Notes: a model not told the origin generated them from the letters alone. A stretch of DNA of 14,921 nt from Bacteroidaceae bacterium (GCA_023227685.1 JALNVG010000041.1:1-14921); one strand, 5' to 3'; positions 6,375 to 14,528 are shown, counted from the stretch's first letter. Numbers and translations: made by a program.

Positions 6375-8209
6375 GATTGAACCTCTGGCTTAACTTTCAT
6401 CATACATTCCTTGCAATCGAATTCCAATAGGAAACGTTTTCCATCGGATAAGGCCAAGTAATATGGTTCTCTATATGGTGACCGACCGGTTTGATGAGTA
6501 GGACACCAACCCATATTATAACGAAGACAATGCTTACAAAACATAAGCACGACATCATCTACAGCTTTTTTTTCAAAAGCCGGCTTGATATCTTGTACAC
6601 CATGCTCCTTGTAAAAAGAAAAGGCACGTGCATTCATCACATTTCCCAAATAGGTCAATGATGTCTGCGGATAGACACAATCCGTTGCTTTCAGAACAGC
6701 TAATTCACGTGGATAGGTAGTGTGGCGGACGGCTATCAGTTTTTCAACAGCATCTCTGCGCAAATCGGTAAGGACAGAAGATGGAAGAAACCAATTCTTT
6801 GTAAGCGAAACTTCAATATCCAGCACATCAAACGGCGTATTTCCTAATTTGACAAGTTGTCTTTTTATATTCTCCAACTGCGGAGTACGGGCAAGTTCCT
6901 TCTTGTAAGGTAGTGCAAGCGTAACATGCAAGTTGTCTTCATCTACTAAGGATAATGAAAATCCGAAATTGTTTTCACTCAATAGGACATGAACTCCTAT
7001 TTTCCTTTCGGCAGTAGAATGAGAGAGTAAGTGCTCAAACTCTTGGTCGTAATTACGATAAACCAACGTATGGGGTTTCACATGAGGCATTTCTTTCGGA
7101 AAAAGTTTGTTTCCTTTCTCCACCCTATTAATACGAAATCCCTCCAAAATACCCGAGTCATTAAAAAAACAAACACCGTCTCCATTATGGAAAGGTTTAA
7201 TTCCTGCCACGATCAAATAATTGTCACGAACTTCTTTCACCACTCCCATTTCTTCGCCAATCGATTTGGGTGTATCAAAAGATGACACGTTCTCATGACG
7301 ACCCTTCAGGAAATAATCTGTGAAACCACGGTTAAAACTTTTATCCAACTGCGGATCAAAACTTATATGACTTTGACCTGAAGAAGAACGAACATACTCT
7401 TTTCTACGAGCAAATATTTCATCCAACTTCTCACGGTACGCTGCAGTCACATTCTTTACATAAGATATATCCTTCAACCGTCCCTCTATTTTCAACGAAG
7501 ATACTCCAGCATCAAGCAATTGCTCGAGTTCCTCACTTCGATTCATATCTTTTAAAGATAGCAGATGCTTATTTTTCAAAATCACTTTGCCTGCGGCATC
7601 CACCAAATCAAAAGGCAATCGGCAAAACTGTGCACACTCTCCTCTATTGGCACTACGCCCGAAACTATATTGGCTGGCATAACACTGTCCGCTATAACTC
7701 ACGCAGAGAGATCCATGAACAAAAACTTCCAAAGGTACTTCGGGACAACTTTCATGAATATGGGAAATCTCATTAAGAGAAAGTTCGCGCGCCAAAACAA
7801 CCTGACAAAAGCCAACTTCACTCAAAAACTTCACTTTCTGCACTGTTCTATTATCCATCTGCGTACTTGCATGGAGGGGTATAGGCGGAAGATTAAGTTT
7901 GGTTATTCCCATATCCTGCACAATCAATGCATCAACACCGATATCATACAACCGATGAATCATCGTTTCCATCTCGGGCAATTCATCATCACCTAAAATC
8001 GTATTTACCGTAACATATATTTTAGCACGAAAAAGATGAGCATACTCCACCAGAGATGCTATATCCTCAAAAGAATTGACAGCTGAAGCACGTGCTCCAA
8101 ACTTCGGAGCACCTATATAAACAGCATCTGCACCGTGATTAATAGCTTCCAATCCACAATTCAAATCTTTGGCCGGTACCAGTAATTCTATTTTTCGCGT
8201 TTTAATCAT
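6371..8209 (-). CDS. rlhA: U32 family protein, 23S rRNA 5-hydroxycytidine synthase RlhA-like
   Basis: The 612-residue sequence is alignable by eye with E. coli RlhA (YdcP) nearly end to end, for example HGADAVYIGAPKFGAR, DALIVQDMGI, HASTQMDNRTVQKVKFLS and SLKIEGRLKDISYVKN. RlhA is needed for hydroxylation of C2501 in 23S rRNA. The U32 signature EVFVHGSLCVSYSGQC is at 161-176. Cysteines C169, C176, C192 and C196 are the likely iron-sulfur ligands. The central and C-terminal part corresponds to the DUF3656 region, with further conserved Cys pairs at C558/C561 and C599/C602. Older annotations say peptidase or collagenase, which is probably wrong for this group. It lies 19 nt downstream of metA and overlaps the next gene by 4 nt, so it is probably transcribed from the metA promoter. 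Confidence 0.87.
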   Translation of the reverse strand: MIKTRKIELLVPAKDLNCGLEAINHGADAVYIGAPKFGARASAVNSFEDIASLVEYAHLFRAKIYVTVNTILGDDELPEMETMIHRLYDIGVDALIVQDMGITKLNLPPIPLHASTQMDNRTVQKVKFLSEVGFCQVVLARELSLNEISHIHESCPEVPLEVFVHGSLCVSYSGQCYASQYSFGRSANRGECAQFCRLPFDLVDAAGKVILKNKHLLSLKDMNRSEELEQLLDAGVSSLKIEGRLKDISYVKNVTAAYREKLDEIFARRKEYVRSSSGQSHISFDPQLDKSFNRGFTDYFLKGRHENVSSFDTPKSIGEEMGVVKEVRDNYLIVAGIKPFHNGDGVCFFNDSGILEGFRINRVEKGNKLFPKEMPHVKPHTLVYRNYDQEFEHLLSHSTAERKIGVHVLLSENNFGFSLSLVDEDNLHVTLALPYKKELARTPQLENIKRQLVKLGNTPFDVLDIEVSLTKNWFLPSSVLTDLRRDAVEKLIAVRHTTYPRELAVLKATDCVYPQTSLTYLGNVMNARAFSFYKEHGVQDIKPAFEKKAVDDVVLMFCKHCLRYNMGWCPTHQTGRSPYREPYYLALSDGKRFLLEFDCKECMMKVKPEVQS

Positions 8210-8228
8210 TGCTTATATGTTTGAAACA

Positions 8229-9146
8229 TTATTTGATATCCTCAATATTATAAGGTGTCTCCTGGTATACAAAATAATTCAACCAGTTTGAAAACAACAA
8301 ATGAGCATGTGCACGCCATGAAACCTGCGGTCCCTTGGATGGATTGTTATCTATATAATAATTTTGGGGCATCTCTATCGGTAATCCTTTTGACAAATCA
8401 CGCCGATATTCAATATCCAAAGTATCAGGAGAATATTCCGAATGACCGGTCACATAAAACTCGCGACCACCACGCCCTTCAACAATATATACACCGGACT
8501 CATCAGATTCGGAAAGCAACGTAAGTGCGGGCTCTTTCAAAATATCATCTTTATGTACTTCGGTATACCGACTGTGCGGGACATAAAAGACATCATCAAA
8601 CCCACGGAACAGCGGATGCTGCGGACTAAGCACATGATGCTTGAAAACGCCGAACATCTTCTTTTCCAACGCATACTTCCTTATACCATAATGATAATAA
8701 AGGCCGGCCTGCGCTGCCCAACAAATATGCAATGTTGAAGTGACATGAGCATGCGTCCACTCAAAAATATCGGCTATTTCCTGCCAATAATTAACTTCTT
8801 CAAAATCCATCTGTTCAACAGGTGCACCTGTGATAATCATACCATCGAACTTTTGATTGCGAATCTCATCAAAATCAAGATAAAACGCTTTCATATGTTC
8901 TATCGGTGTATTTTTGGGAGTATGGCTTTTAATCTTCATGAATAAAATTTCCACCTGAAGCGAAGTATTCGACAACAACCTTATTAAATCAGTTTCTGTC
9001 GTTATCTTTAACGGCATGAGATTCAAAATCACAATTCTAAGCGGACGAATATCCTGTTTCGTAGCTTTGGACGCATCAATAACAAATATATTCTCCTTTT
9101 TAAGTAAATCAATAGCCGGGAGTTTATCTGGTAATTTTAATGGCAT
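8229..9146 (-). CDS. metA: Homoserine O-acyltransferase MetA, predicted acetyl-CoA dependent
   Basis: First committed enzyme of methionine synthesis, acylating the hydroxyl of homoserine in the cytoplasm. At 305 residues it is close in length to E. coli MetA and aligns well with it. The nucleophile Cys is C142 in TLHICWAAQAGL; the catalytic His and Glu are H235 and E237 in YVTGHSEY. Other conserved blocks are NLMPLK (42-47), PHSRYTEV (190-197) and the C-terminal SNWLNYFVYQETPY. At position 111, in GAPVEQMDF, the residue is Glu; E. coli has Gly there. Work on this family associates Glu111 with acetyl-CoA and Gly111 with succinyl-CoA, so the product here is predicted to be O-acetylhomoserine. 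It is the first gene of a metA-rlhA-zinc-ribbon cluster. Family certain; acyl donor inferred. Confidence 0.95.
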   Translation of the reverse strand: MPLKLPDKLPAIDLLKKENIFVIDASKATKQDIRPLRIVILNLMPLKITTETDLIRLLSNTSLQVEILFMKIKSHTPKNTPIEHMKAFYLDFDEIRNQKFDGMIITGAPVEQMDFEEVNYWQEIADIFEWTHAHVTSTLHICWAAQAGLYYHYGIRKYALEKKMFGVFKHHVLSPQHPLFRGFDDVFYVPHSRYTEVHKDDILKEPALTLLSESDESGVYIVEGRGGREFYVTGHSEYSPDTLDIEYRRDLSKGLPIEMPQNYYIDNNPSKGPQVSWRAHAHLLFSNWLNYFVYQETPYNIEDIK

Positions 9147-9174
9147 ATCGCTTTTATTATTGGATTATAAAATA

Positions 9175-9182
9175 CAAAAATA
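9175..9182 (-). promoter_or_regulatory. metA promoter, -7 box TATTTTTG
   Basis: On the minus strand TATTTTTG matches the Bacteroides -7 consensus TAnnTTTG and lies 28 nt before the metA ATG. No TTTG occurs at the right -33 distance. The inverted repeat at 9188-9219 occupies the region just upstream, where a regulator could block or assist polymerase. I see no riboswitch in the roughly 20-nt leader, which is too short for one. Confidence 0.5.
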
Positions 9183-9187
9183 CAAAT

Positions 9188-9219
9188 TAATCGATAGATT
9201 AAAAAGCCTTGATCGATTA
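9188..9219. repeat. Inverted repeat TAATCGAT-N16-ATCGATTA, possible operator
   Basis: Two perfect 8-bp inverted half-sites, 9188-9195 and 9212-9219, are separated by 16 bp. The ATCGAT cores start 22 bp apart, about two turns of the helix, which would place a dimeric regulator on one face of the DNA. The repeat sits directly upstream of the metA -7 box and about 60 bp upstream of the ferredoxin -7 box. The half-sites are A+T-rich in an A+T-rich region, so chance is possible. Confidence 0.35.
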
Positions 9220-9279
9220 TATAATATACAAATTAAAGGAAATTAAGTAAATAAGAGAACAATGAAAGAAGAAAAGTCC

Positions 9280-9287
9280 TATATTTG
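9280..9287 (+). promoter_or_regulatory. Ferredoxin gene promoter, -7 box TATATTTG
   Basis: TATATTTG matches TAnnTTTG and ends 39 nt before the ferredoxin ATG, giving a leader of about 30 nt that is A+T-rich (AATCAAATTAAATTAACAAAA). No -33 TTTG is seen at the usual distance. Confidence 0.55.
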
Positions 9288-9326
9288 TCGCGATAAATTA
9301 GTACTAATCAAATTAAATTAACAAAA

Positions 9327-9497
9327 ATGGCTTACGTAATTAGCGATGATTGTATTGCTTGCGGAACTTGCATTGACGAGTGTCCTGTAGGAGCAATTTC
9401 AGAAGGTGATATTTATCACATTGACCCAGATACATGTACAGAATGTGGAACATGCGCAGAAGTATGTCCTAACGAAGCTATACATCCGGGAGAATAA
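9327..9497 (+). CDS. 2[4Fe-4S] ferredoxin, 56 residues
   Basis: A clostridial-type bacterial ferredoxin that carries electrons in the cytoplasm, for example for pyruvate:ferredoxin oxidoreductase or similar low-potential enzymes of anaerobes. The protein starts MAYVISDDCIACGTC and has two cluster-binding motifs: C9-x2-C12-x2-C15-x3-C19-P and C37-x2-C40-x2-C43-x3-C47-P. Swapping of the last Cys between motifs is the rule in this family. The two halves are recognisably similar, reflecting the ancient internal duplication. Length is as expected (about 55 residues), and the ATG is the only reasonable start, with Ala2 as usual. It is a single-gene unit with its own -7 box upstream and a hairpin terminator 20 nt after the stop. 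Confidence 0.95.
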   Translation: MAYVISDDCIACGTCIDECPVGAISEGDIYHIDPDTCTECGTCAEVCPNEAIHPGE

Positions 9498-9512
9498 TAC
9501 AATCGAAGAAAT

Positions 9513-9551
9513 TAAAAAGGGCTGCTTCCATAATGGAAACAGCCTTTCTTC
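9513..9551. terminator. Bidirectional intrinsic terminator between ferredoxin and aminotransferase genes
   Basis: The hairpin GGCTGCTTCC...GGAAACAGCC (arms about 9520-9529 and 9535-9544, one mismatch) is flanked by AAAAAG on the left and CTTTCTTCTTTT on the right. On the plus strand it is followed by a T-rich tail and ends the ferredoxin transcript. On the minus strand it is followed by CCTTTTTAA and would end the aminotransferase transcript arriving from the right. Confidence 0.75.
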
Positions 9552-9606
9552 TTTTATAAATAATATCAATCAGTTATCATAACAACATGAAATTGTCACC
9601 ATAACT

Positions 9607-10800
9607 TTATTTCAATTTTGCCAGCGACACTTTAATACGTCTAATCGCTTCAACAATATTCTCGTCACTTGTCGCATAACTCATTCTGATACACTCCGGA
9701 TCACCAAAAGATGTTCCTCCCACACAGGCTACATGGGCATCATTGAGCAAAAACATCGCCAAATCTTCGGCAGAAGTTATCGTACAATCGTTGACCGATT
9801 TTCCAAAATATGAACAACATTTAGGGAATAAATAAAAGGCTCCTTCAGGAATATTTACTTCAAACCCGGGAACATCCTTGGCCAATTTAACAATCAAATC
9901 ACGTCGGCGCTCAAAAGCTTTACACATTTTTCCAACCTCTACTTGAGAAGTGGTATAAGCAGCTTCTGCAGCTTTTTGGGAAACTGAACATGGACCGGAC
10001 GTATATTGTCCTTGCAACTTGTTACATCCTTTAATAATCCATTCCGGTCCGGCCATGAAACCAATTCTCCAACCGGTCATAGCATAAGCCTTGGAAACAC
10101 CATTGATAATAACCGTTCTTTCCTTCATCCCCGGATACTGGGCGAGACTATAATGTTTACCTATATAATTAATATGTTCATAAATCTCATCAGCAATAAC
10201 AATCACATCCGGATGTTTAATTAATACATTGGCCAAACCGGCCAACTCTTCTTTATTATATACGGAACCGGTAGGATTTGAGGGCGAACAAAGAATAAAG
10301 GCCCGCGTCTTCGGTGTAATAACGGCTTCCAGTTGTGCAGGAGTAATCTTGAAATTCTGATCAATACCAGCCGATACAAAAACAGGTTTTCCATTGGCCA
10401 ATTTCACCATTTCAGGATAACTTACCCAATAAGGTGCAGGAATTACTACCTCATCTCCGGGATTCACTAACGCAAGTACAGCATTGCATACACACTGCTT
10501 TGCGCCATTAGAACAAGAAATTTGAGTGATCGTATAATCCAAACCATTCTCTTTTTTCAATTTTCCAACTATAGCCTTGCGCAAAGCAGGATAACCGGGA
10601 ACTGGTGAATATTTAGAATAATTCTCATCAATTGCTTTTTTTGCTGCTTCTTTAATATGGTCCGGAGTATTAAAATCCGGTTCACCCACACTCAAATTAA
10701 TTACATCAACGCCTTGAGCTTTCAGCTCGCCACTCTTTTGGGACATAGCCAAAGTAGCTGACGACGACAAACTATTCAAACGGTCTGATAACTTGTTCAT
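9607..10800 (-). CDS. Class I PLP-dependent aminotransferase, probable aspartate aminotransferase (subgroup Ib)
   Basis: Cytoplasmic enzyme expected to interconvert aspartate/2-oxoglutarate and oxaloacetate/glutamate, linking the TCA cycle to the aspartate family. The 397-residue sequence has the fold-type I landmarks: NLSVGEPDF (35-43), Asn175 in SNPTG, Asp204 and Tyr207 in ADEIYEH, the PLP-binding Lys237 in SKAYAMTGWRIG with Arg245, and the substrate carboxylate-binding Arg372 in RMSYA. The early motif GEPDFNTP and the length fit bacterial subgroup Ib enzymes, some of which also transaminate prephenate, so the substrate is not settled from sequence. It lies 80 nt downstream of ribBA on the same strand. 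A near-match to a -7 box (TTATTTTG on the minus strand) in that gap could give it some independent expression. Family firm, exact substrate inferred. Confidence 0.9.
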   Translation of the reverse strand: MNKLSDRLNSLSSSATLAMSQKSGELKAQGVDVINLSVGEPDFNTPDHIKEAAKKAIDENYSKYSPVPGYPALRKAIVGKLKKENGLDYTITQISCSNGAKQCVCNAVLALVNPGDEVVIPAPYWVSYPEMVKLANGKPVFVSAGIDQNFKITPAQLEAVITPKTRAFILCSPSNPTGSVYNKEELAGLANVLIKHPDVIVIADEIYEHINYIGKHYSLAQYPGMKERTVIINGVSKAYAMTGWRIGFMAGPEWIIKGCNKLQGQYTSGPCSVSQKAAEAAYTTSQVEVGKMCKAFERRRDLIVKLAKDVPGFEVNIPEGAFYLFPKCCSYFGKSVNDCTITSAEDLAMFLLNDAHVACVGGTSFGDPECIRMSYATSDENIVEAIRRIKVSLAKLK

Positions 10801-10880
10801 TTTATATCTATTTTATAATCTTGAGTTAAAATCACTGCAAAATAAGTAATAAAACGTGAGAATAAAAAGCAAAAAGGTAA

Positions 10881-12095
10881 TTACTTATTAAAATGTAATG
10901 TATGACCCATTCTTTCTTTTTTCGTTTTTAAATACTTCTCATTATATTTATTTGGAGCAATCTCCATAGGCACATTTTCTACAATCTGCAACCCATAAGC
11001 CTCCAAACCTACACGTTTCACCGGATTATTGGTCATCAATTTCATCTTATGCACACCCAACTCACGAAGGATCTCCGCACCAACACCATAATCCCGTTCG
11101 TCAGGATCAAAACCTAAATGGATATTCGCATCCACTGTATCATAACCTTCTTCTTGAAGTTTATAGGCTTCTATCTTATTCATCAAACCGATGCCACGGC
11201 CTTCCTGATTCATATAAACAACAATACCTTTGCCCGCTTTATCAATCATCTGCATAGCTTTGTGAAGTTGTTCTCCACAATCACAGCGCATAGATCCAAA
11301 AATGTCTCCTGTCATACATGATGAATGTACGCGAACAAGAATCGGCTCATCTTCATCCCAGGTACCCTTAAATATCGCCACATGCTCAAAGCCATTAGAC
11401 TTCTGACAGAAAGGTATCAAACGGAAATGCCCATAAGCCGTTGGCAAATCAACTTCTACCCCTTTCACTACAAGTGACTCCTCTTTCAATCGGTAAGCAA
11501 TCAAATCATGAATAGAAATTAATTTCAAATCATACTCATTGGCAAGCTCACGCAACTGCGGAAGACGAGACATTGAACCATCCTCGTTCATGATTTCCAT
11601 CAACGCACCAGCTGGATAAAGTCCGGCTAAACGGGCCATATCAATCGTAGCCTCTGTATGTCCGGCCCGTCTCAAAACGCCCTTTTCTTGGGCATAAAGT
11701 GGACTGACATGACCTGGACGGCCGAAAGAAGAAGGCGTTGAAGTAGAATCAGCTAAGGCCAATATCGTAGCTGCTCGGTCGCCGGCAGAAACACCGGTAG
11801 TGCATCCATCAAGTTTATCAACAGTAACAGTGAAAGGTGTACCTAAAGATGAAGTATTATCAATTACCTGATGTGGCAAATCCAACTCTTTACAACGCGA
11901 AAGCGTAATAGGAGCGCACAACACGCCTCTGGCATGCTTTAACATAAAATTCACTTTGTCGGGAGTAATCTTTTCGGCAGCAATAATCAAATCTCCTTCA
12001 TTTTCACGATCTGCATCATCGACCACTATAACAAACTTACCTTCTTTAAAATCTACAATAGCGTCTTCTATCTTATCCAATTTTATTTCTTCCAT
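10881..12095 (-). CDS. ribBA: RibBA: 3,4-dihydroxy-2-butanone 4-phosphate synthase / GTP cyclohydrolase II
   Basis: A fused enzyme catalysing the two entry reactions of riboflavin synthesis. The N-terminal RibB domain (about 1-205) turns ribulose 5-phosphate into 3,4-dihydroxy-2-butanone 4-phosphate and shows DDADRENEGD (26-35) and RAGHTEA (143-149). The C-terminal RibA domain (about 210-400) opens GTP and shows its zinc site as C260, C271 and C273 in SCMTGDIFGSMRCDCG. It also has the nucleotide-binding block QEGRGIGLMNKIEAY (297-311). Both halves retain the expected key residues, so both activities look intact; 404 residues is normal for the fusion. The start lies 4 nt after the stop of the LptF/LptG-type gene. 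No FMN riboswitch can fit before it, so flavin control would have to act elsewhere. Confidence 0.97.
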   Translation of the reverse strand: MEEIKLDKIEDAIVDFKEGKFVIVVDDADRENEGDLIIAAEKITPDKVNFMLKHARGVLCAPITLSRCKELDLPHQVIDNTSSLGTPFTVTVDKLDGCTTGVSAGDRAATILALADSTSTPSSFGRPGHVSPLYAQEKGVLRRAGHTEATIDMARLAGLYPAGALMEIMNEDGSMSRLPQLRELANEYDLKLISIHDLIAYRLKEESLVVKGVEVDLPTAYGHFRLIPFCQKSNGFEHVAIFKGTWDEDEPILVRVHSSCMTGDIFGSMRCDCGEQLHKAMQMIDKAGKGIVVYMNQEGRGIGLMNKIEAYKLQEEGYDTVDANIHLGFDPDERDYGVGAEILRELGVHKMKLMTNNPVKRVGLEAYGLQIVENVPMEIAPNKYNEKYLKTKKERMGHTLHFNK

Positions 12096-12099
12096 AATT

Positions 12100-14016
12100 C
12101 TATTTTTTAATTTTATTTGTTTGCATTAACATGATAACTCTTTTATTATTCGCAATAATTTTTTCCAAATCCCTATTTAGTCGTATCCTAAAAATCCAAA
12201 TACGAAAATAGAAAAATAATCCAATTGGAACCACTATTCCACAAATCCAATTCAGCCAATTTATTTTAAACGGAAGCAAATGAGCCGAAGTAGATACCAG
12301 CGGATATGCCTGTAACGCATCAAGAATAATAGGCGAACGAGTATTAGACATTTCTTCTATCAACAACTCAAGTTGCTCATTAATATCGGCCATTTCATTA
12401 TCCTTATTTTCCGATAACCAAAACCGAGAATAATTCGGAGCTTTCTTTAATTTATTCCTATGTATATAGCCTTGGCAATCAGTCGACAAGCCATCCAATT
12501 TATCAGGGAGATGTATATAATCAGGATCTTCTATAACGACCTCTTTCAAACTCATATGGCGTTTACTGCGAATACCAACAATTTTTTTAAGCCAAGCGAT
12601 ATAAGCATCAGTATTTAAAACAACCGAATCATTATTAGCCTTATAAGTCAGGAATGTCCCCAAAGGGACTAATACCATAGTGCTCATCCACATTCCCACC
12701 CATACGATCCATTTACCGTCACGCGCCATTTTATAGCCCGTGTTATTAATAATATAATAGATAATAAATACAAGTACAGACACTACAACCGGCATTCCCA
12801 AACCTCCTTTTCTTATAATACCCCCCAAAGGAGCACCAATAAAGAAAAAGAGAAGACAAGAAAGCGAAATAGTAATTTTATTATGCCACTCTGTTTCGTG
12901 CTTTCTTAAAACATAATCGTTACGATCCATGGTATAACTCTTAAAATCAAAATCACTCTCAATATCCTCCACGTCACGACGAGCATTCGCTACCACACGT
13001 TGTTTCTCCGTTAAAGTAAAAGTGCTAAATATACTATCCACATTAATCTTATTTGCTTTATCTAAAGAAGTAATTTTTACTTTCTTACCCTTTAAGTCTA
13101 TTTCTCTTACATGTTGGTCACCATATAAACGTTGAGCGTACCCATTATAATAATTTCGACCTATACTATCACCAACAATCTTAATTGAATCAATAGAATT
13201 TTGTAATTCCTTCATATCCTTAGCACTTGACTGATTACTCATGATACTCGCATCAGCTAGATTAAAATCAGAATCAAATTCAATAATAATATGCTTTTGC
13301 AAAAATGATTCGCGGCGATATGGCACATTCTGCGAACTCAAATTCTGTGCGCGCAGATTTTCAAACAAATCACCATTATAAAGATGAAGCCATAAATAAT
13401 GCTTGTCTTTTGTCATTTCCATTCTTCCTGAATCTGCATAAATAACATGAGCATTATCAAAACCATCCTTAAAGTTGTAAATAAGAACATCATAAAGCAT
13501 TCCTGTTTTTCGATTTTTCTTTTGGACACGTAGCTGATTATCTGGTATTTCAGAATAGAATACCCCCTCTGGAATATCCAACTCGGGAGATTTTTGTTTC
13601 ATCGAAATAATAAGCGTACCCAACTTAGCTTGCGCCATAGGCCCAACAATATTCTGAAAATAGAAAGAAACAAAAACTAATCCAACTACAAAAAAGATCA
13701 AAGGACGCATTACATTCATCAAAGAAATGCCGGCAGCCTTCATGGCTAATAATTCAAAACGTTCACCAAAATTACCGAAAGTAATTAAAGAAGCAAGCAA
13801 AACGGCTAACGGAAGAGAAACAGGAACTAAAGATAGGGCCGAATAAAAGAAAAACTGTGCCATGACCTTCATGTCAAGGCCTTTCCCTACCAATTCATCA
13901 ACATAACGCCATAGAAATTGCATCATGAAGATAAAGAGACAGATAAAAAAAGTACCTATAAAGAGCATTAAAAAACTCTTTATAATAAACAAATCAAATC
14001 TCTTTATTCGTAGCAT
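12100..14016 (-). CDS. LptF/LptG (YjgP/YjgQ) family lipopolysaccharide export permease, long Bacteroidetes form
   Basis: Inner-membrane permease that with LptB extracts LPS and hands it to the Lpt bridge. Three hydrophobic segments at about 10-35, 55-80 and 100-122 are followed by a long periplasmic region (about 125-378). Three more segments lie at about 380-400, 405-427 and 434-458, which is the YjgP/YjgQ layout. Typical motifs are SLPLAVLLASLITFGNFGERFELLAMKAAG near residues 67-96 and FFIGAPLGGIIRKGG at 391-405. At 638 residues it is far longer than the usual 350-400. An extra hydrophilic region (about 460-585) is followed by a further hydrophobic segment (588-608) and a basic tail. It is not possible from sequence alone to choose between LptF and LptG. 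It lies 62 nt downstream of a START-like gene and 4 nt upstream of ribBA. Confidence 0.9.
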   Translation of the reverse strand: MLRIKRFDLFIIKSFLMLFIGTFFICLFIFMMQFLWRYVDELVGKGLDMKVMAQFFFYSALSLVPVSLPLAVLLASLITFGNFGERFELLAMKAAGISLMNVMRPLIFFVVGLVFVSFYFQNIVGPMAQAKLGTLIISMKQKSPELDIPEGVFYSEIPDNQLRVQKKNRKTGMLYDVLIYNFKDGFDNAHVIYADSGRMEMTKDKHYLWLHLYNGDLFENLRAQNLSSQNVPYRRESFLQKHIIIEFDSDFNLADASIMSNQSSAKDMKELQNSIDSIKIVGDSIGRNYYNGYAQRLYGDQHVREIDLKGKKVKITSLDKANKINVDSIFSTFTLTEKQRVVANARRDVEDIESDFDFKSYTMDRNDYVLRKHETEWHNKITISLSCLLFFFIGAPLGGIIRKGGLGMPVVVSVLVFIIYYIINNTGYKMARDGKWIVWVGMWMSTMVLVPLGTFLTYKANNDSVVLNTDAYIAWLKKIVGIRSKRHMSLKEVVIEDPDYIHLPDKLDGLSTDCQGYIHRNKLKKAPNYSRFWLSENKDNEMADINEQLELLIEEMSNTRSPIILDALQAYPLVSTSAHLLPFKINWLNWICGIVVPIGLFFYFRIWIFRIRLNRDLEKIIANNKRVIMLMQTNKIKK

Positions 14017-14078
14017 TATATATTATTCGTCGATAAATATCTAATCAAAAAAAATAGTTCAAAACAACATACAAAGAA

Positions 14079-14465
14079 TCAAAAGCCACAATTGCGCCTT
14101 AACCCCGCAATCTGAGAATTCCAAAGACTTTTCGATTCATCAATCTCTTTAGATAACGCAAAATCAGTAATCTCAAGAACATAATCATTAGTCAATTCGT
14201 TCATCAAAATCTTTATTTGGAAATAAGTTCTTTCATCCTCATCGTCTAGCCAATGAAAACGAATATATAAAGGAGTTCTAATGGCCGTAATCTTAGCACT
14301 TCGCATTTCATTCTTTCCCCAATAGAATTCTACATTTTTATCAACAGTTGTAACTTTATCAGCGAACCACTTTTCAAGTCCTGTCGGAGTGCTCACAGCA
14401 TCCCAAAGAATGCTAATAGAAGTAGTCTTCAATAAATATTCTAAATGAAATTTCTCTTTTGTCAT
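14079..14465 (-). CDS. START-like (SRPBCC fold) domain protein, function unknown
   Basis: A 128-residue single-domain protein. The pattern FHLEYLLKTTSISILWDAVSTPTGLEKWFADKVT near the N-terminus, then FYWGKNEMRSAKITAIRTPLYIRFHWL, resembles AHSA1/START-like proteins of the SRPBCC superfamily, which form a hydrophobic ligand-binding cavity. No signal peptide or membrane segment is seen, so it is cytoplasmic. Its ligand and role are unknown. It is the first gene of the minus-strand cluster leading to the LPS permease and ribBA. An aromatic-rich cavity protein beside a lipid transporter is suggestive, but I infer no function from that. The ATG at 14465 gives the usual short lead into the first beta strand. 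Confidence 0.75.
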   Translation of the reverse strand: MTKEKFHLEYLLKTTSISILWDAVSTPTGLEKWFADKVTTVDKNVEFYWGKNEMRSAKITAIRTPLYIRFHWLDDEDERTYFQIKILMNELTNDYVLEITDFALSKEIDESKSLWNSQIAGLRRNCGF

Positions 14466-14520
14466 CTTTACTAAATCACTGGATGTACCAATATATAAAC
14501 ATTGTTCTCAATAAACGACA

Positions 14521-14528
14521 CAAATTTA
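14521..14528 (-). promoter_or_regulatory. Promoter -7 box TAAATTTG for the START-like/permease/ribBA cluster
   Basis: On the minus strand TAAATTTG matches TAnnTTTG and lies 55 nt before the ATG of the START-like gene. It is the only consensus match I found upstream of this four-gene minus-strand cluster. No -33 TTTG is present at 19-21 bp. Confidence 0.45.

Noticed and set aside
7565..7996. A 143-codon plus-strand ORF inside rlhA
   Set aside because: It is antisense to a conserved stretch of rlhA and its composition is what that complement would give.
8217..8229. Palindrome ATGTTTGAAACAT in the metA-rlhA gap
   Set aside because: It is only 6 bp per arm with no T-tail, is A+T-rich and overlaps the metA stop. 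It is too weak to call a terminator or operator.
9147..9174. SAM riboswitch in the metA leader
   Set aside because: The leader after the -7 box is only about 20-25 nt and holds no structured element.
12096..12099. FMN riboswitch upstream of ribBA
   Set aside because: Only 4 nt separate ribBA from the preceding gene, so there is no room for an aptamer.
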